The notes under the pieces: generated by a model | Seen by the model: only the letters and a program-made list of their open reading frames with translations | Database searches by the model: none | Told to the model about the DNA's origin: nothing | NCBI RefSeq assembly: GCF_028369295.1 | Contig: NZ_JAQMYP010000076.1 | Location: 1 to 37,911, forward strand | Direction of reading: 5' to 3' | DNA: 37,911 nucleotides | Origin: Streptomyces sp. HD | GTDB taxonomy: Bacteria > Actinomycetota > Actinomycetes > Streptomycetales > Streptomycetaceae | Translations under genes and position numbers: made by a program | In this document: one piece after another, positions 15,550 through 24,259 of the stretch | Position numbering within the stretch: position 1 is the stretch's first letter | How the letters are laid out: the number at the start of each line of letters is the position of its first letter

Positions 15550-17670
15550 GTGAACCACGGGGAGAACCGGTGGAACGCGGGGAAGGGCACGACACGGCGC
15601 TTCGTGGTGCTGCTCTTCGTCCTCCTGTCGTCCTGCCTCACCATGCTCGACCGGGCGGCACTGGCCGTGCGGTCCGAGTCCACCTTCCGCGGATGCGTCC
15701 GCACGGCCGACGGGGACCCCGACGCGCCCGTGTGGCGGGTCAACCTCTCGATCTGGTTCGACGACGCCTTCGAGGACTGCCGGGTCCAGACCGCCACGGA
15801 GGCCCTGCGCCTGGCGCTGCTCGGGACGGCGGCCGTCGTGCTGGTCGCCCTGCTGGTCTACTGGCTGATCCCGGTCTGGCGGATCCGCCGCGGCCGGCTG
15901 CTGCCCGCGGCGGACTTCGACGAGGTCGCCGCCCCGGCCAGGAAGCCACGGCCTGAGCCCGACCCGCTGCTGCCCGACCCGTATCTTCCCGGCCCGCTTC
16001 TGCCGCCCGCCGAGGCCACCTGGTTCGATCTGCGTACCCAGATGCGGCGGGTGGCTCAGGGGATGGCGCAGGAGTTGACTGTCCCGGTCGGGCCGAAGCC
16101 GAGGGAACCGCTGTCGCGGCACCTGGCCGAGCTGGCCGACCGGGCCGAGGTGAGCCGCGAGCCCCGCTTCGTCATCGACATGGGCCGGGGCAAGGCCTCC
16201 ACGGCGGTCGCCTTCGGCCGCGCCGGCCGCTATGTGGTGGCCCTCCCGGCGGCCCTGCTCAAGGAGCGCAGGCTCCACCCGGGGAACTTCGAAGCCGTGG
16301 TGCTGCACGAGCTGGCCCACATCCGCAACCGCGACGTGGACATCACCTACCTCACCGTCGCGCTCTGGCGGGCCTACTGCGTCCTGGTGCTCCTTCCCTA
16401 CGCCGTGCTCCAGAGCTGGCTGGTCTTCCAGGAGACCGTGCTGGGCCGGGACCGCCTCTTCTGGGCCGACGCCACACCGTGGCTCGGCGAGGTGCTGTTC
16501 GCCGCGTTCCTCGTGGCCCAGGTGCAGCTGAGCCGCGCCGACGTGCTCCGCAGCCGCGAGCTGTGCGCCGACCTGGACGCCGTGGCCTCCGGCGCCGACA
16601 CGGCCGTATGGCGGCGGCACGCGGAGCTCCAGGACGTGTGGGGGCGGAACCGGCTGCCCGAGTGGGCGTCGTCGGCGGTCGGCTGGTTCATGGGCCTGTG
16701 GCGCACCCACCCGGGCTGGGGCCACCGGTACCGCACGATCAGCCGGTCCACGCCGAGCGGCCCCGGCGGCAACTGGCTCCAGGTGGTCCTCTTCTTCAGC
16801 TCGCTCCTCGTCCTGCTCCGGGTACCGCTCGCGGAGTCGCGGTCCTGGGCGGAGGAGGTGCTCAACACCGCGATCTACGTGGCCGTCCCGCTGCTGGTGG
16901 CGACCTGGTTCGCGGTCAGACCGCCCAAGGACGGACGTGGAAAGAACGAGCCCAAGGGGCCTGGGAACCCGCCGAGGGACCGGCTCACGCCGTATGCCTA
17001 CGCGTACTCGTACACCGCGTCGGGACGCCCCGTCCGCGGGCCGGAGCCCACGCCGCGCGGGGAACGGCGTTCGCTCCGGCCCAAGATCCTCGTCGGGATG
17101 GCGATCGGTGCCCTCCTCGTCCTGGACCCGCTGTCCGTGAACCTCGCCGGCACGAGTGATCGCAGCAGTACCGATCTGTTGAAGGCGATGGAGGAGCTGC
17201 CGCCCGCATACCGGCCCGAGCCGGCGCCGACGGTGGACGAGAAGACCCGCGCCCAGGCGGCCGACTGGGCCGAGAACGGTGGCCGGGAGGCCCTCACGGG
17301 GCTGATGCGGGCTCTCAACAGCCGGTCGTCCGGCCTGAAGCTCATGGGCGACAAGGGCCCGGACCGATATGTGCCCGCCGTGCCCGAGGGCTACTGCCCG
17401 GCCCTGCGGAAGGCCCTGGCCGCCGCCGACGAGCAGCCGCGCTATCCGGAGCCCGAAGGCCGGAGGTCCTGGCAGAGCGCGCTGAAGCACTCACGTAGCG
17501 GCGCCGCCGTCCTGTGCGCGCCCGGCCTGGCGGGCGCGCCGCTGGAGCGGGTCTTCGCCATGGAGCTGGACCTCCTCACGGCCAAGATCGCGCTGGGGGC
17601 GTTCCGCCTGAAGGTGGGGTACTACGGGGGCGGCCTGCCCACCTCCGTGCCGTCGCCCTCCGAGTGGTAG
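15550..17670 (+). CDS. Large membrane M48 metallopeptidase with C-terminal extension
   Basis: 706 residues. An N-terminal signal or membrane segment (residues ~16-33) precedes a short external loop with two Cys (C49, C77), a second membrane segment (~88-110) and a Pro-rich linker. The M48 domain has HELAH (His253, Glu254, His257) and a third ligand in SRELCADLDA (Glu337). Further membrane segments lie at ~271-292, ~311-325 and ~405-460. Residues ~500-706 are an extra domain with another hydrophobic helix (~513-528) and no recognised fold. Typical M48 proteins are ~300 residues, so this is much larger. The GTG at 15550 is chosen by frame and closeness to the upstream gene. The substrate is unknown. 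A 20-bp hairpin terminator follows. Confidence 0.87.
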   Translation: MNHGENRWNAGKGTTRRFVVLLFVLLSSCLTMLDRAALAVRSESTFRGCVRTADGDPDAPVWRVNLSIWFDDAFEDCRVQTATEALRLALLGTAAVVLVALLVYWLIPVWRIRRGRLLPAADFDEVAAPARKPRPEPDPLLPDPYLPGPLLPPAEATWFDLRTQMRRVAQGMAQELTVPVGPKPREPLSRHLAELADRAEVSREPRFVIDMGRGKASTAVAFGRAGRYVVALPAALLKERRLHPGNFEAVVLHELAHIRNRDVDITYLTVALWRAYCVLVLLPYAVLQSWLVFQETVLGRDRLFWADATPWLGEVLFAAFLVAQVQLSRADVLRSRELCADLDAVASGADTAVWRRHAELQDVWGRNRLPEWASSAVGWFMGLWRTHPGWGHRYRTISRSTPSGPGGNWLQVVLFFSSLLVLLRVPLAESRSWAEEVLNTAIYVAVPLLVATWFAVRPPKDGRGKNEPKGPGNPPRDRLTPYAYAYSYTASGRPVRGPEPTPRGERRSLRPKILVGMAIGALLVLDPLSVNLAGTSDRSSTDLLKAMEELPPAYRPEPAPTVDEKTRAQAADWAENGGREALTGLMRALNSRSSGLKLMGDKGPDRYVPAVPEGYCPALRKALAAADEQPRYPEPEGRRSWQSALKHSRSGAAVLCAPGLAGAPLERVFAMELDLLTAKIALGAFRLKVGYYGGGLPTSVPSPSEW

Positions 17671-17695
17671 GCCCGCGTGGTAGGCACCGAACGTC

Positions 17696-17737
17696 AACGG
17701 GCCGTTCCGGAATCCGTGGATTCCGGAACGGCCCGTT
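17696..17737. terminator. Bidirectional terminator, 20-bp perfect arms
   Basis: Two perfectly complementary 20-base arms (17696-17715 and 17718-17737) are separated by 2 bases. They begin AACGGGCCGTTCCGG. The hairpin lies between the converging M48 and DUF4191 genes and can end transcripts from both sides. Confidence 0.92.
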
Positions 17738-17756
17738 CATAGCCGTGAGGGGTGCC

Positions 17757-18458
17757 CTAGCGGGCCTTCGGCCCGCCCTTCGGGAGCTTCATGCCCTTGG
17801 GCATCGGGCCTTTCGGCAACGGCATGTTGCTCATCAGGTCACCCATGGCCCGCAGCCGGTCGGTGGTGGCGGTCACCTGGGGGCCGGTCAGGACGCGGGG
17901 CAGCTTCAGCATGGTGGTCCGCAGCTTCTTCAGCTCGACCTGCCCCTCGCCGACACCGACGATCAGGTCGTGCACCGGCACGTCCGCGACGATGCGGTTC
18001 ATCTTCTTCTTCTCGGCCGCCAGCAGGCCCTTCACCCGGTTCGGGTTGCCCTCGGCGACGAGCACGATGCCGGCCTTGCCGACGGCCCGGTGGACCACGT
18101 CCTGGCTGCGGTTCATCGCCACCGCGGGTGTGGTCGTCCAGCCTCGGCCGATGTTGTCCAGCACGGCCGCGGCGGCGCCCGGCTGGCCCTCCATCTGCCC
18201 GAAGGCCGCCCGCTCGGCCCGGCGCCCGAACACGATCGCCGTCGCGAGGAAGGCGAGCAGCAGGCCCAGGATGCCGAGATAGATGGGGTGACCGATCAAG
18301 AAACCGATCGCGAGGAAGACACCGAAGGTGACGATTCCGACAGCCGCGAGTACAAGACCGATCTTCGTGTCGGCCTTGCGGGTCATCTTGTAGGTCAGAG
18401 CGATCTGCTTGAGTCGCCCGGGGTTCGCAGCGTCCGCTGCCGTGTCCTTCCTCGCCAT
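17757..18458 (-). CDS. DUF4191 membrane protein
   Basis: 233 residues, an actinobacterial DUF4191 family member, often found next to lipA. It has a basic start (MARKDTAADAANPGRLKQIA) and two membrane segments (IGLVLAAVGIVTFGVFLAIG and YLGILGLLLAFLATAIVFG). The conserved cytoplasmic domain includes RGWTTTPAVAMNRSQDVVHR, followed by a Met/Pro/Lys-rich tail. It is downstream of the small ORF and lipA on the same strand. The function is unknown; position near lipoate genes is conserved in Streptomyces but unexplained. Confidence 0.9.
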   Translation of the reverse strand: MARKDTAADAANPGRLKQIALTYKMTRKADTKIGLVLAAVGIVTFGVFLAIGFLIGHPIYLGILGLLLAFLATAIVFGRRAERAAFGQMEGQPGAAAAVLDNIGRGWTTTPAVAMNRSQDVVHRAVGKAGIVLVAEGNPNRVKGLLAAEKKKMNRIVADVPVHDLIVGVGEGQVELKKLRTTMLKLPRVLTGPQVTATTDRLRAMGDLMSNMPLPKGPMPKGMKLPKGGPKAR

Positions 18459-18515
18459 GCCACGAAGTCTACGTGGCCCCGGGAGCGCCGACGACGGCAG
18501 TGCCGTGGGGAGGGG

Positions 18516-18716
18516 TCAGGGACCGACGGAGGTGACCTCGTCCAGGACGCGCTGTGCCTCGACGCGGTCCTTGGCGCGACGGCGGTCCTCCAGCACGGAC
18601 GTCCAGGCGTTGCGGCGGGCGGTGCGCTGACCGCTGCTCATGAGCAGCGACTCGACGGCACGGAGTGCATCGGTGAACGACGGGATTGCGGTGGCGCGAA
18701 CGGGCGCGGCCTGCAT
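18516..18716 (-). CDS. Small helical protein, function unknown
   Basis: 66 residues from the ATG at 18716, with a GGGGGGA stretch 8-9 bases ahead. The sequence is Ala/Arg-rich and predicted helical (FTDALRAVESLLMSS, ARRNAWTSVLEDRRRAKDRV), with no membrane segment. It lies between lipA and the DUF4191 gene on the same strand, 57 bases before the latter. Small size makes it less certain, but codon use and ribosome site support it. A longer start at 18761 would add 15 residues without better support. Confidence 0.62.
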   Translation of the reverse strand: MQAAPVRATAIPSFTDALRAVESLLMSSGQRTARRNAWTSVLEDRRRAKDRVEAQRVLDEVTSVGP

Positions 18717-18784
18717 GGTGGAGGTCCCCCCTCGGGATGGCGGCTTTGGTGAGTGGTGCACGGGGTGTACAACCAGGGTTACTG

Positions 18785-18906
18785 ATTGGTGTTACCAGGG
18801 CGTGACCGACCGGTCAAACACCAATGAAGCCTTAATACGCTGCTGGAAAAGCTTGACGCGGCCCTGATGACCCCGCTATCTGCGAGGACGTCCAGGACCG
18901 CGTCAA
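18785..18906. promoter_or_regulatory. Two long-loop inverted repeats between lipA and the small ORF
   Basis: ATTGGTGTT (18785-18793) pairs with AACACCAAT (18817-18825) around a 23-base centre. TTGACGCGG (18853-18861) pairs with CCGCGTCAA (18898-18906) around 36 bases. The first overlaps a possible minus-strand promoter for the small ORF (TTGACC, 17 bases, TAACAC). The second may act as a weak lipA terminator. The 256-base gap holds no gene that I can support. Confidence 0.4.
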
Positions 18907-18972
18907 TCGGCCGTTGCCGAGGGGTACTTGCTTGTGCGCGGATTCACACGACCTTGGTGGCACTCCGTGCCA

Positions 18973-19938
18973 TCAGACGGCCTGCGAGGCGACGTAGGAA
19001 CCACGCTTCTCGATGGCCATCTGGTACAGCCGCCCGGCGCGGTAGGAGGAGCGGACCAGGGGTCCGGACATCACACCGGAGAAGCCGATCTGCTCGGCCT
19101 CGTCCTTCAGCTCCACGAACTCCTGCGGCTTGACCCAGCGCTCCACGGGGTGGTGCCGGACGCTCGGGCGCAGGTACTGCGTGATGGTGACGAGCTCGCA
19201 GCCCGCGTCGTGCAGCTGCTGGAGCGCCTCACTGATCTCCTCGCGGGTCTCGCCCATGCCGAGGATCAGGTTGGACTTGGTGACCAGGCCGTAGTCGCGG
19301 GCCTCGGTGATGACCTTCAGGGAGCGCTCGTAGCGGAAGCCCGGGCGGATGCGCTTGAAGATCCGCGGGACCGTCTCGACGTTGTGCGCGAAGACCTCGG
19401 GGCGGGAGGCGAAGACCTCGGCCAGCAGCTCCGGTACGGCGTTGAAGTCCGGGGCGAGCAGCTCGACCTTGGTGCGGCCGGCCTCGCGCTCCGCCGTCTG
19501 CTGGTGGATCTGGCGGACCGTCTCGGCGTACAGCCAGGCGCCGCCGTCCGGGAGGTCGTCGCGGGCGACGCCGGTGATGGTGGCGTAGTTCAGGTCCATG
19601 GTGACCACGGACTCGCCGACGCGGCGCGGCTCGTCACGGTCGAGCGCCTCGGGCTTGCCGGTGTCGATCTGGCAGAAGTCACAGCGCCGGGTGCACTGGT
19701 CGCCGCCGATGAGGAAGGTCGCCTCGCGGTCCTCCCAGCACTCGTAGATGTTGGGGCAGCCGGCTTCCTGGCAGACCGTGTGCAGGCCCTCGCTCTTCAC
19801 GAGGTTCTGCATCTTGGTGTACTCGGGACCCATTTTCGCCCGGGTCTTGATCCACTCGGGCTTGCGCTCGATGGGGGTCTGGCTGTTGCGGACCTCCAGG
19901 CGCAGCATCTTGCGTCCGTCCGGTGAGACTGCGGACAC
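18973..19938 (-). CDS. lipA: Lipoyl synthase
   Basis: A 321-residue radical-SAM enzyme that inserts two sulphurs into protein-bound octanoyl groups. The auxiliary-cluster cysteines are C56, C61 and C67 (CQEAGCPNIYEC) and the radical-SAM cluster cysteines are C82, C86 and C89 (CTRRCDFC). The conserved C-terminal Ser region RSSYRAG is present. Length and motifs are complete. The GTG start at 19938 has GGGAG 5 bases ahead. It follows lipB on the same strand after 105 bases. Its product is needed by the acyltransferase at the right end of the window. Confidence 0.98.
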   Translation of the reverse strand: MSAVSPDGRKMLRLEVRNSQTPIERKPEWIKTRAKMGPEYTKMQNLVKSEGLHTVCQEAGCPNIYECWEDREATFLIGGDQCTRRCDFCQIDTGKPEALDRDEPRRVGESVVTMDLNYATITGVARDDLPDGGAWLYAETVRQIHQQTAEREAGRTKVELLAPDFNAVPELLAEVFASRPEVFAHNVETVPRIFKRIRPGFRYERSLKVITEARDYGLVTKSNLILGMGETREEISEALQQLHDAGCELVTITQYLRPSVRHHPVERWVKPQEFVELKDEAEQIGFSGVMSGPLVRSSYRAGRLYQMAIEKRGSYVASQAV

Positions 19939-20043
19939 GTCGGCTCCCTGTGCTTCGATTCGTCGGCGTACACCAGGGTACGCCCGTGCTTACTGAGCCC
20001 TGCCGTCAGGCCAACCCCATCACCGCAGGACTGATTCCCGGCC

Positions 20044-20841
20044 TCAGGCGGTCGCCTTCTCGATCTCCCGCGGCTTCAGCTCGGCGTTCTCCAGTACGTC
20101 CTTCAGGTGCCGCTCGACGACCGGCAGCACCTCGTCGATCGTGACGTCCCGGCCGAGCTCGTTGGCCAGGGAGGCGACGCCCGCGTCCCGGATGCCGCAC
20201 GGGATGATCCGGTCGAACCACTTGTTGTCCGGGTTCACGTTCAGCGCGAAGCCGTGCATCGTCACGCCCTTGGCGACCCGGATCCCGATCGCCGCGATCT
20301 TGCGGTCCTCGCGCCGCTGGCCGGCGTTGGACGGGGCGTACTCGGGACCGTTCAGGCGCGGGTCGAACTCCTCGTCGGTGAGACGGGGGTCGAAGTCCAG
20401 CGAGAGTCCCCCGAGCGCCCGGCGCTGCTCCACCGGGTCGCCGAGGACCCATACTCCGCTGCGGCCCTCGACCCGGCTGGTCTCCAGGCCGAACTCCGCG
20501 CAGGTGCGGATCAGGGCCTCCTCCAGCCGCCGTACGTGCGCCACGACGTCCACCGGGCGCGGCAGCTTCTGGATCGGGTAACCGACCAGCTGGCCGGGGC
20601 CGTGCCAGGTGATCTTGCCGCCGCGGTCCACGTCGACGACCGGAGTGCCGTCCAGGGGCCGCTCGTCGTCCGCCGTGCGCCGGCCCGCCGTATACACCGG
20701 CGGGTGTTCGAGCAGCAGGACCGTGTCGGGGACCTCGTCCTCGAACCGCGCCGCGTGCACCCGGCGCTGCTCGTCCCACGCCTCCTGGTACTCGACGGCG
20801 TCCGCGCCGAATCCCATGCGGACGAACCGCAACTCACTCAC
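20044..20841 (-). CDS. lipB: Octanoyl-[ACP]:protein octanoyltransferase
   Basis: 265 residues. Transfers octanoyl groups from ACP to lipoyl-domain lysines, the first step of lipoate synthesis. Signatures are RGGKITWHGPGQLVGYP (residues ~73-89), catalytic Lys181 (RKIAAIGIRV) and catalytic Cys215 (IIPCGI). Compared with short LipB proteins it has an acidic insertion at about residues 134-180, common in actinobacteria. The GTG start has GGGAGG 8 bases ahead. It precedes lipA and is divergent from the NsdA-like regulator over 280 bases. Confidence 0.97.
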   Translation of the reverse strand: MSELRFVRMGFGADAVEYQEAWDEQRRVHAARFEDEVPDTVLLLEHPPVYTAGRRTADDERPLDGTPVVDVDRGGKITWHGPGQLVGYPIQKLPRPVDVVAHVRRLEEALIRTCAEFGLETSRVEGRSGVWVLGDPVEQRRALGGLSLDFDPRLTDEEFDPRLNGPEYAPSNAGQRREDRKIAAIGIRVAKGVTMHGFALNVNPDNKWFDRIIPCGIRDAGVASLANELGRDVTIDEVLPVVERHLKDVLENAELKPREIEKATA

Positions 20842-21121
20842 GGCAAGCGCCTCCCTAGAAGCACCGGAAAGTCGTAAGGCACAAAGTGTGCCTACGCCAC
20901 TGTACGACCGGCTCGTTCGGGTGACGCCCGTCGGCCCGCGTCAGCCCAGTAGGGCAATCCTCACACGATCGGATGAATAGGCGGCGAAATGTGCGATCGA
21001 CTGCTTACTCTCCGCTACATTCGCGCCGTTCGAGAGTCCAAAAGGGCTGCTCACCGGCAATCCGGGCACTCGATGGCCGTATGGCTTTGCGAGGCCCGAA
21101 AGGCAGGAGACCGCACCGCAG

Positions 21122-22558
21122 ATGACGGAACGACCCGCGCAGCGCACTCCCAACCGACAGCTCGCCGCGCTCATCGCAGAAGCGGGATTCTCCAACGCGG
21201 GTCTCGCCCGCCGGGTGGACCAGCTCGGCCTCGAACACGGGCTTGATCTCAGATACGACAAGACATCGGTCACCCGCTGGCTGCGCGGACAGCAGCCGCG
21301 CGGCACGACCCCCGCCCTCATCGCCGAGGTCTTCACCCGTCGCCTCGGCCGCCGCCTGTCGGCCCAGGATCTCGGGCTCGACGCCTGTGCGCCGGTGTAC
21401 GCGGGCCTGGAGTTCGCCGCGACCCCCGAGGAGGCAGTCGACATCGTCAGCGGCCTGTGGCGCAAGGACTCCGGCAGCCACGCCGAACTGCGCAAGATCG
21501 CCTTCACCCCGGCCGGGCTCGTCGTGCCCAGCCGGGACTGGCTGATCGGCCGCGCCGACGAGAAGGTCGCCCGCGGCGAACCGCTCGCCCGTATCCCGGC
21601 CCAGGGGCGGCCCGCCGTACCCCGCCAGCGCAGCCAGGCCGAGCGCGGACCCGGGCAGAAGGTCACCGGCGGCGACATCGCCGCGCTGCGCTCCGTCGGC
21701 GAGCTGTTCCGCTCCCTCGACGACATGTACGGCGGCGGCCACGCCCGGCAGGCTCTCGTGCGCTACCTGGAACATGAGTGCGAGCCGATGCTGCGCGGCA
21801 CCTACGGCGAGCAGACCGGCCGCAAGCTGTTCGCCGCCGCCGCGGACCTGACCAGGCTCGCGGGCTGGACGTCGTTCGACATCGCCGCGCACGGGCTCGC
21901 CCAGCGCTACTTCGTGCAGTCGCTGCGGCTGGCACAGGCGGCCGGGGACCGGGCGTACGGCTCCTATGTCCTCGTCACGATGAGCCGCCAGGCCGTCTAT
22001 CTCGGGCACGGCCGCGAGGCCGTCCAGCTGGCGCGGGTGGCCCAGCAGGGTGTCGGCACCAGCGCGCCGCCGGTCGTGCAAGCCCTGCTGCACGCGTGTG
22101 AGGCGCGCGGGCACGGCGTACTCGGCGAGGTGCGCGCCTGTACGGCGTCGCTGGTGCGGGCCGAGCGGGCCCTCGAAGCGGCCCGGCCCGCCGACGACGT
22201 CCCGCACTGGGCGCGGTTCTTCGACGAGGCGCAGCTCGCCGACGAGTTCGGGCACTGCCACCGGGATCTGCAGCAGTTCCGGGCGGCGGCGCAGCATGCC
22301 GAGCGGTCGCTGCAGCTGCGGGCGCCCGCGTATGCCCGCAGCCGGTTGTTCTGCCGGGTCGTGCTCGCCTCTGCCCGGCTGGGGCTCGGTGAGCTCGATC
22401 AGGCCTGTGCGCTCGGTGCCGAGGCGGCGGGGCAGGCTGCGGAGATGCGGTCCGTGCGGGCGATCGAGTACGTGAAGGACTTCGAGCGGAGGTTGGAGCC
22501 GTATCGGGATGCGGCGCCTGTTCGGGGGTATCGGGACAAGGTCGCTGCGTTGGGGTAG
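21122..22558 (+). CDS. NsdA-like regulatory protein with TPR-like region
   Basis: 478 residues. The N-terminal region (TPNRQLAALIAEAGFSNAGL onward, with YDKTSVTRWLRGQQPRG at ~45-61) is a helix-turn-helix-like domain shared by NsdA-type Streptomyces regulators, which repress sporulation and antibiotic production. From about residue 190 the chain is helical with Ala/Leu-rich repeats (ALLHACEARGHGVLGEV; HAERSLQLRAPAYARSR; VVLASARLGLGELDQA) like a TPR array. It is probably a paralogue and not nsdA itself; this position beside lipB is typical of Streptomyces. The ATG at 21122 has GGAG ~12 bases ahead. The target is unknown. Confidence 0.85.
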   Translation: MTERPAQRTPNRQLAALIAEAGFSNAGLARRVDQLGLEHGLDLRYDKTSVTRWLRGQQPRGTTPALIAEVFTRRLGRRLSAQDLGLDACAPVYAGLEFAATPEEAVDIVSGLWRKDSGSHAELRKIAFTPAGLVVPSRDWLIGRADEKVARGEPLARIPAQGRPAVPRQRSQAERGPGQKVTGGDIAALRSVGELFRSLDDMYGGGHARQALVRYLEHECEPMLRGTYGEQTGRKLFAAAADLTRLAGWTSFDIAAHGLAQRYFVQSLRLAQAAGDRAYGSYVLVTMSRQAVYLGHGREAVQLARVAQQGVGTSAPPVVQALLHACEARGHGVLGEVRACTASLVRAERALEAARPADDVPHWARFFDEAQLADEFGHCHRDLQQFRAAAQHAERSLQLRAPAYARSRLFCRVVLASARLGLGELDQACALGAEAAGQAAEMRSVRAIEYVKDFERRLEPYRDAAPVRGYRDKVAALG

Positions 22559-22571
22559 GGGGCGTTGGGGT

Positions 22572-22609
22572 GGGGGCATCGCCGTAACTTCGACAGGCTG
22601 TATGCCCCC
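22572..22609 (+). terminator. Hairpin after the NsdA-like gene
   Basis: GGGGGCAT (22572-22579) pairs with ATGCCCCC (22602-22609) around a 22-base loop, 14 bases after the stop. It lies between convergent genes and may serve both. Confidence 0.55.
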
Positions 22610-22612
22610 TTG

Positions 22613-22684
22613 CGCTGCGTTGTGGCTTGTCGCGCGCACGCGGCGGAGCCGCATATCGATACAGCCCCGCGCCCCTATGGGCGC
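22613..22684. repeat. Dispersed Streptomyces-type intergenic repeat, long-centre variant
   Basis: The block GTGGCTTGTCGCGC (22622-22635) and the block CCCCGCGCCCCT (22665-22676) flank a 29-base centre containing GCGGCGGAGCCGC. The same outer blocks recur at 36835-36864 with a 4-base centre. Elements of this appearance are common between genes in many Streptomyces chromosomes. Confidence 0.75.
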
Positions 22685-22685
22685 T

Positions 22686-24068
22686 TCAGGCCGCCGCCCT
22701 CAATGGTTCTGCCCGGTGCAGGGAACCCGCCGCGCCCAGGTCCGTCAGGATCGCCGACGTGGCCCGGTGGGCCGAGTGCAACGCGCCCTGGAGGGTGCTG
22801 GTGTCGCGGTGGTCGCCGCAGACGTACAGGCCGGCCAGGAGGCGGACCGGGCGGCGTAGGTCGTGCGGTGGGCGCATCGCCGGGACGGCCTCGGGGGTGT
22901 GGTGCACGGCCAGCGTCTCCCAGCGCGTGGTGGAGGTGCCGTAGAGGCGGGACAGATGCATCCGTACGGCCGTGTCGATGTCGGGGGGCGGTGTGCCCAG
23001 GATCGTCGAGGAGATGAGGGGGCGTCCTGCGGGCGCCCGGCTCGGGTCGACCTGGCTCATCACCGACGTATGGGCGACCGGACCGCCCCGGTCGGCGTCG
23101 AGCAGCAGCGAGGCGCCGGTCGTCGGCGGTTCGTCGGCCGTGTGGTGGACGACCGTCACCGGGTGGAAGTCGGGTACGCGCAGGCCCGGCAGCAGCTCGG
23201 CGGCGGTTCGTGCGTCCGTCGCCAGCAGGACGGCCCGGCACCGTATCTCGCCGTGGTCCGCGGTGGTGACCGAGGTCGTGGAGATCGACGTGACGCGTAC
23301 GCCGGTGTGCACGGTGCCCGGCGGCAGCGCCCGCGCCAGCAGCTCCGGCAGTGCCTCGGCGCCGCCCTCGGGCACGCACAGCCGCCCGCCCGCGAAGGCG
23401 CGCAGCGCGAGGTCCGCGCACCGGCTGGACGTCGTCAGCTCCGGGTCGCAGAGCAGCGCGGCGAGCAGCGGTCGCAGGAAGCCGTCGATCGTGCGGGTGG
23501 AGATGCCGCGCTCGGCGAGGGCCTGGGCGGCCGGTGACTCGGGGCGGGCCAGCAGGCGTTCGACGGGCGCGGAGGCGAGGCGGGCGAGTGCGGCGCCGAG
23601 CCGGGCCTGGTCGACGGCGGTGCCCAGGGGGGCGCTCGCGCGCACCCTCGGCAGGGACGTCTGACTGGGGACACCCCGTGCGGACGCCGATCGAGGGGCG
23701 CTCGCCAGGGCGCGCACCGCGTGGAGTGCGCCCCTCGCGCGCCGGGCGCCCATCGGGCCGGTCAGAACGCCCGCGCGGTGGCGGCGTCCGTCGCTGTGCA
23801 GCAGGACGCCTGGCGTGAAGGGGAGAAGCGGGAGCGCGTCGAGCCCCGGTGTCAGGCGTAGTTCGGGATACGCGGTGGACAGAAGCTGTCCGATCCGGTC
23901 GAGCCGGAACCCGTCGATCTTCTCGGTCGACATTCGGCCGCCCGCGTAAGGGGCGGCCTCCAGGACCGCGGTCGTTACTCCTGCGCTGGTCAGTCGATGC
24001 GCCGCGGAGAGCCCGGCGACTCCGGCTCCCACGATGACGACGTCCGCCTGGTACGCGGGCTCAAGCAC
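22686..24068 (-). CDS. FAD-dependent amine-oxidase/protoporphyrinogen-oxidase-like protein
   Basis: 460 residues with an N-terminal Rossmann FAD motif, VVIVGAGVAGLSAAHRL (residues ~10-26), followed by an acidic end of strand 2 (VLEAAPYAGGRM). The second signature near the C-terminus (GLYVCGDHRDTSTLQGALHS) closes the FAD site. This is the fold of amine oxidases, phytoene desaturases and protoporphyrinogen oxidases. The substrate is not evident, and no carotenoid or haem genes are adjacent. The GTG start has GGGAGGGG just ahead. It converges on the NsdA-like gene. Confidence 0.86.
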   Translation of the reverse strand: MLEPAYQADVVIVGAGVAGLSAAHRLTSAGVTTAVLEAAPYAGGRMSTEKIDGFRLDRIGQLLSTAYPELRLTPGLDALPLLPFTPGVLLHSDGRRHRAGVLTGPMGARRARGALHAVRALASAPRSASARGVPSQTSLPRVRASAPLGTAVDQARLGAALARLASAPVERLLARPESPAAQALAERGISTRTIDGFLRPLLAALLCDPELTTSSRCADLALRAFAGGRLCVPEGGAEALPELLARALPPGTVHTGVRVTSISTTSVTTADHGEIRCRAVLLATDARTAAELLPGLRVPDFHPVTVVHHTADEPPTTGASLLLDADRGGPVAHTSVMSQVDPSRAPAGRPLISSTILGTPPPDIDTAVRMHLSRLYGTSTTRWETLAVHHTPEAVPAMRPPHDLRRPVRLLAGLYVCGDHRDTSTLQGALHSAHRATSAILTDLGAAGSLHRAEPLRAAA

Positions 24069-24259
24069 GTGCCCCTCCCTGAGGTTGCGCGGCCGGTGGA
24101 GACGTCATGCCCCCAACAGGCTCCGGGGATACCCGAGTTCGGGTCGAGGTTAGGGCCGTGATCGGTCAGGAACAGTCGCGCATCGACAGAGCACGGTCGC
24201 ACGGTGGTCGCATACGGACCTCGTGTCGAGCCTTTCTTTGCATCGCCCCGGGCCGTCCT

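Noticed and set aside
15247..17490. Long minus-strand frame opposite the M48 protease
   Set aside because: The plus-strand frame has clear membrane helices and a full zinc motif; the antisense product is Arg/Pro/Gly low complexity.
18781..18800. GTAAC words suggestive of a GlnR site near the small ORF after lipA
   Set aside because: The spacing between the two GTAAC words is 8 bases, not 6, and no GAAAC partner is present.
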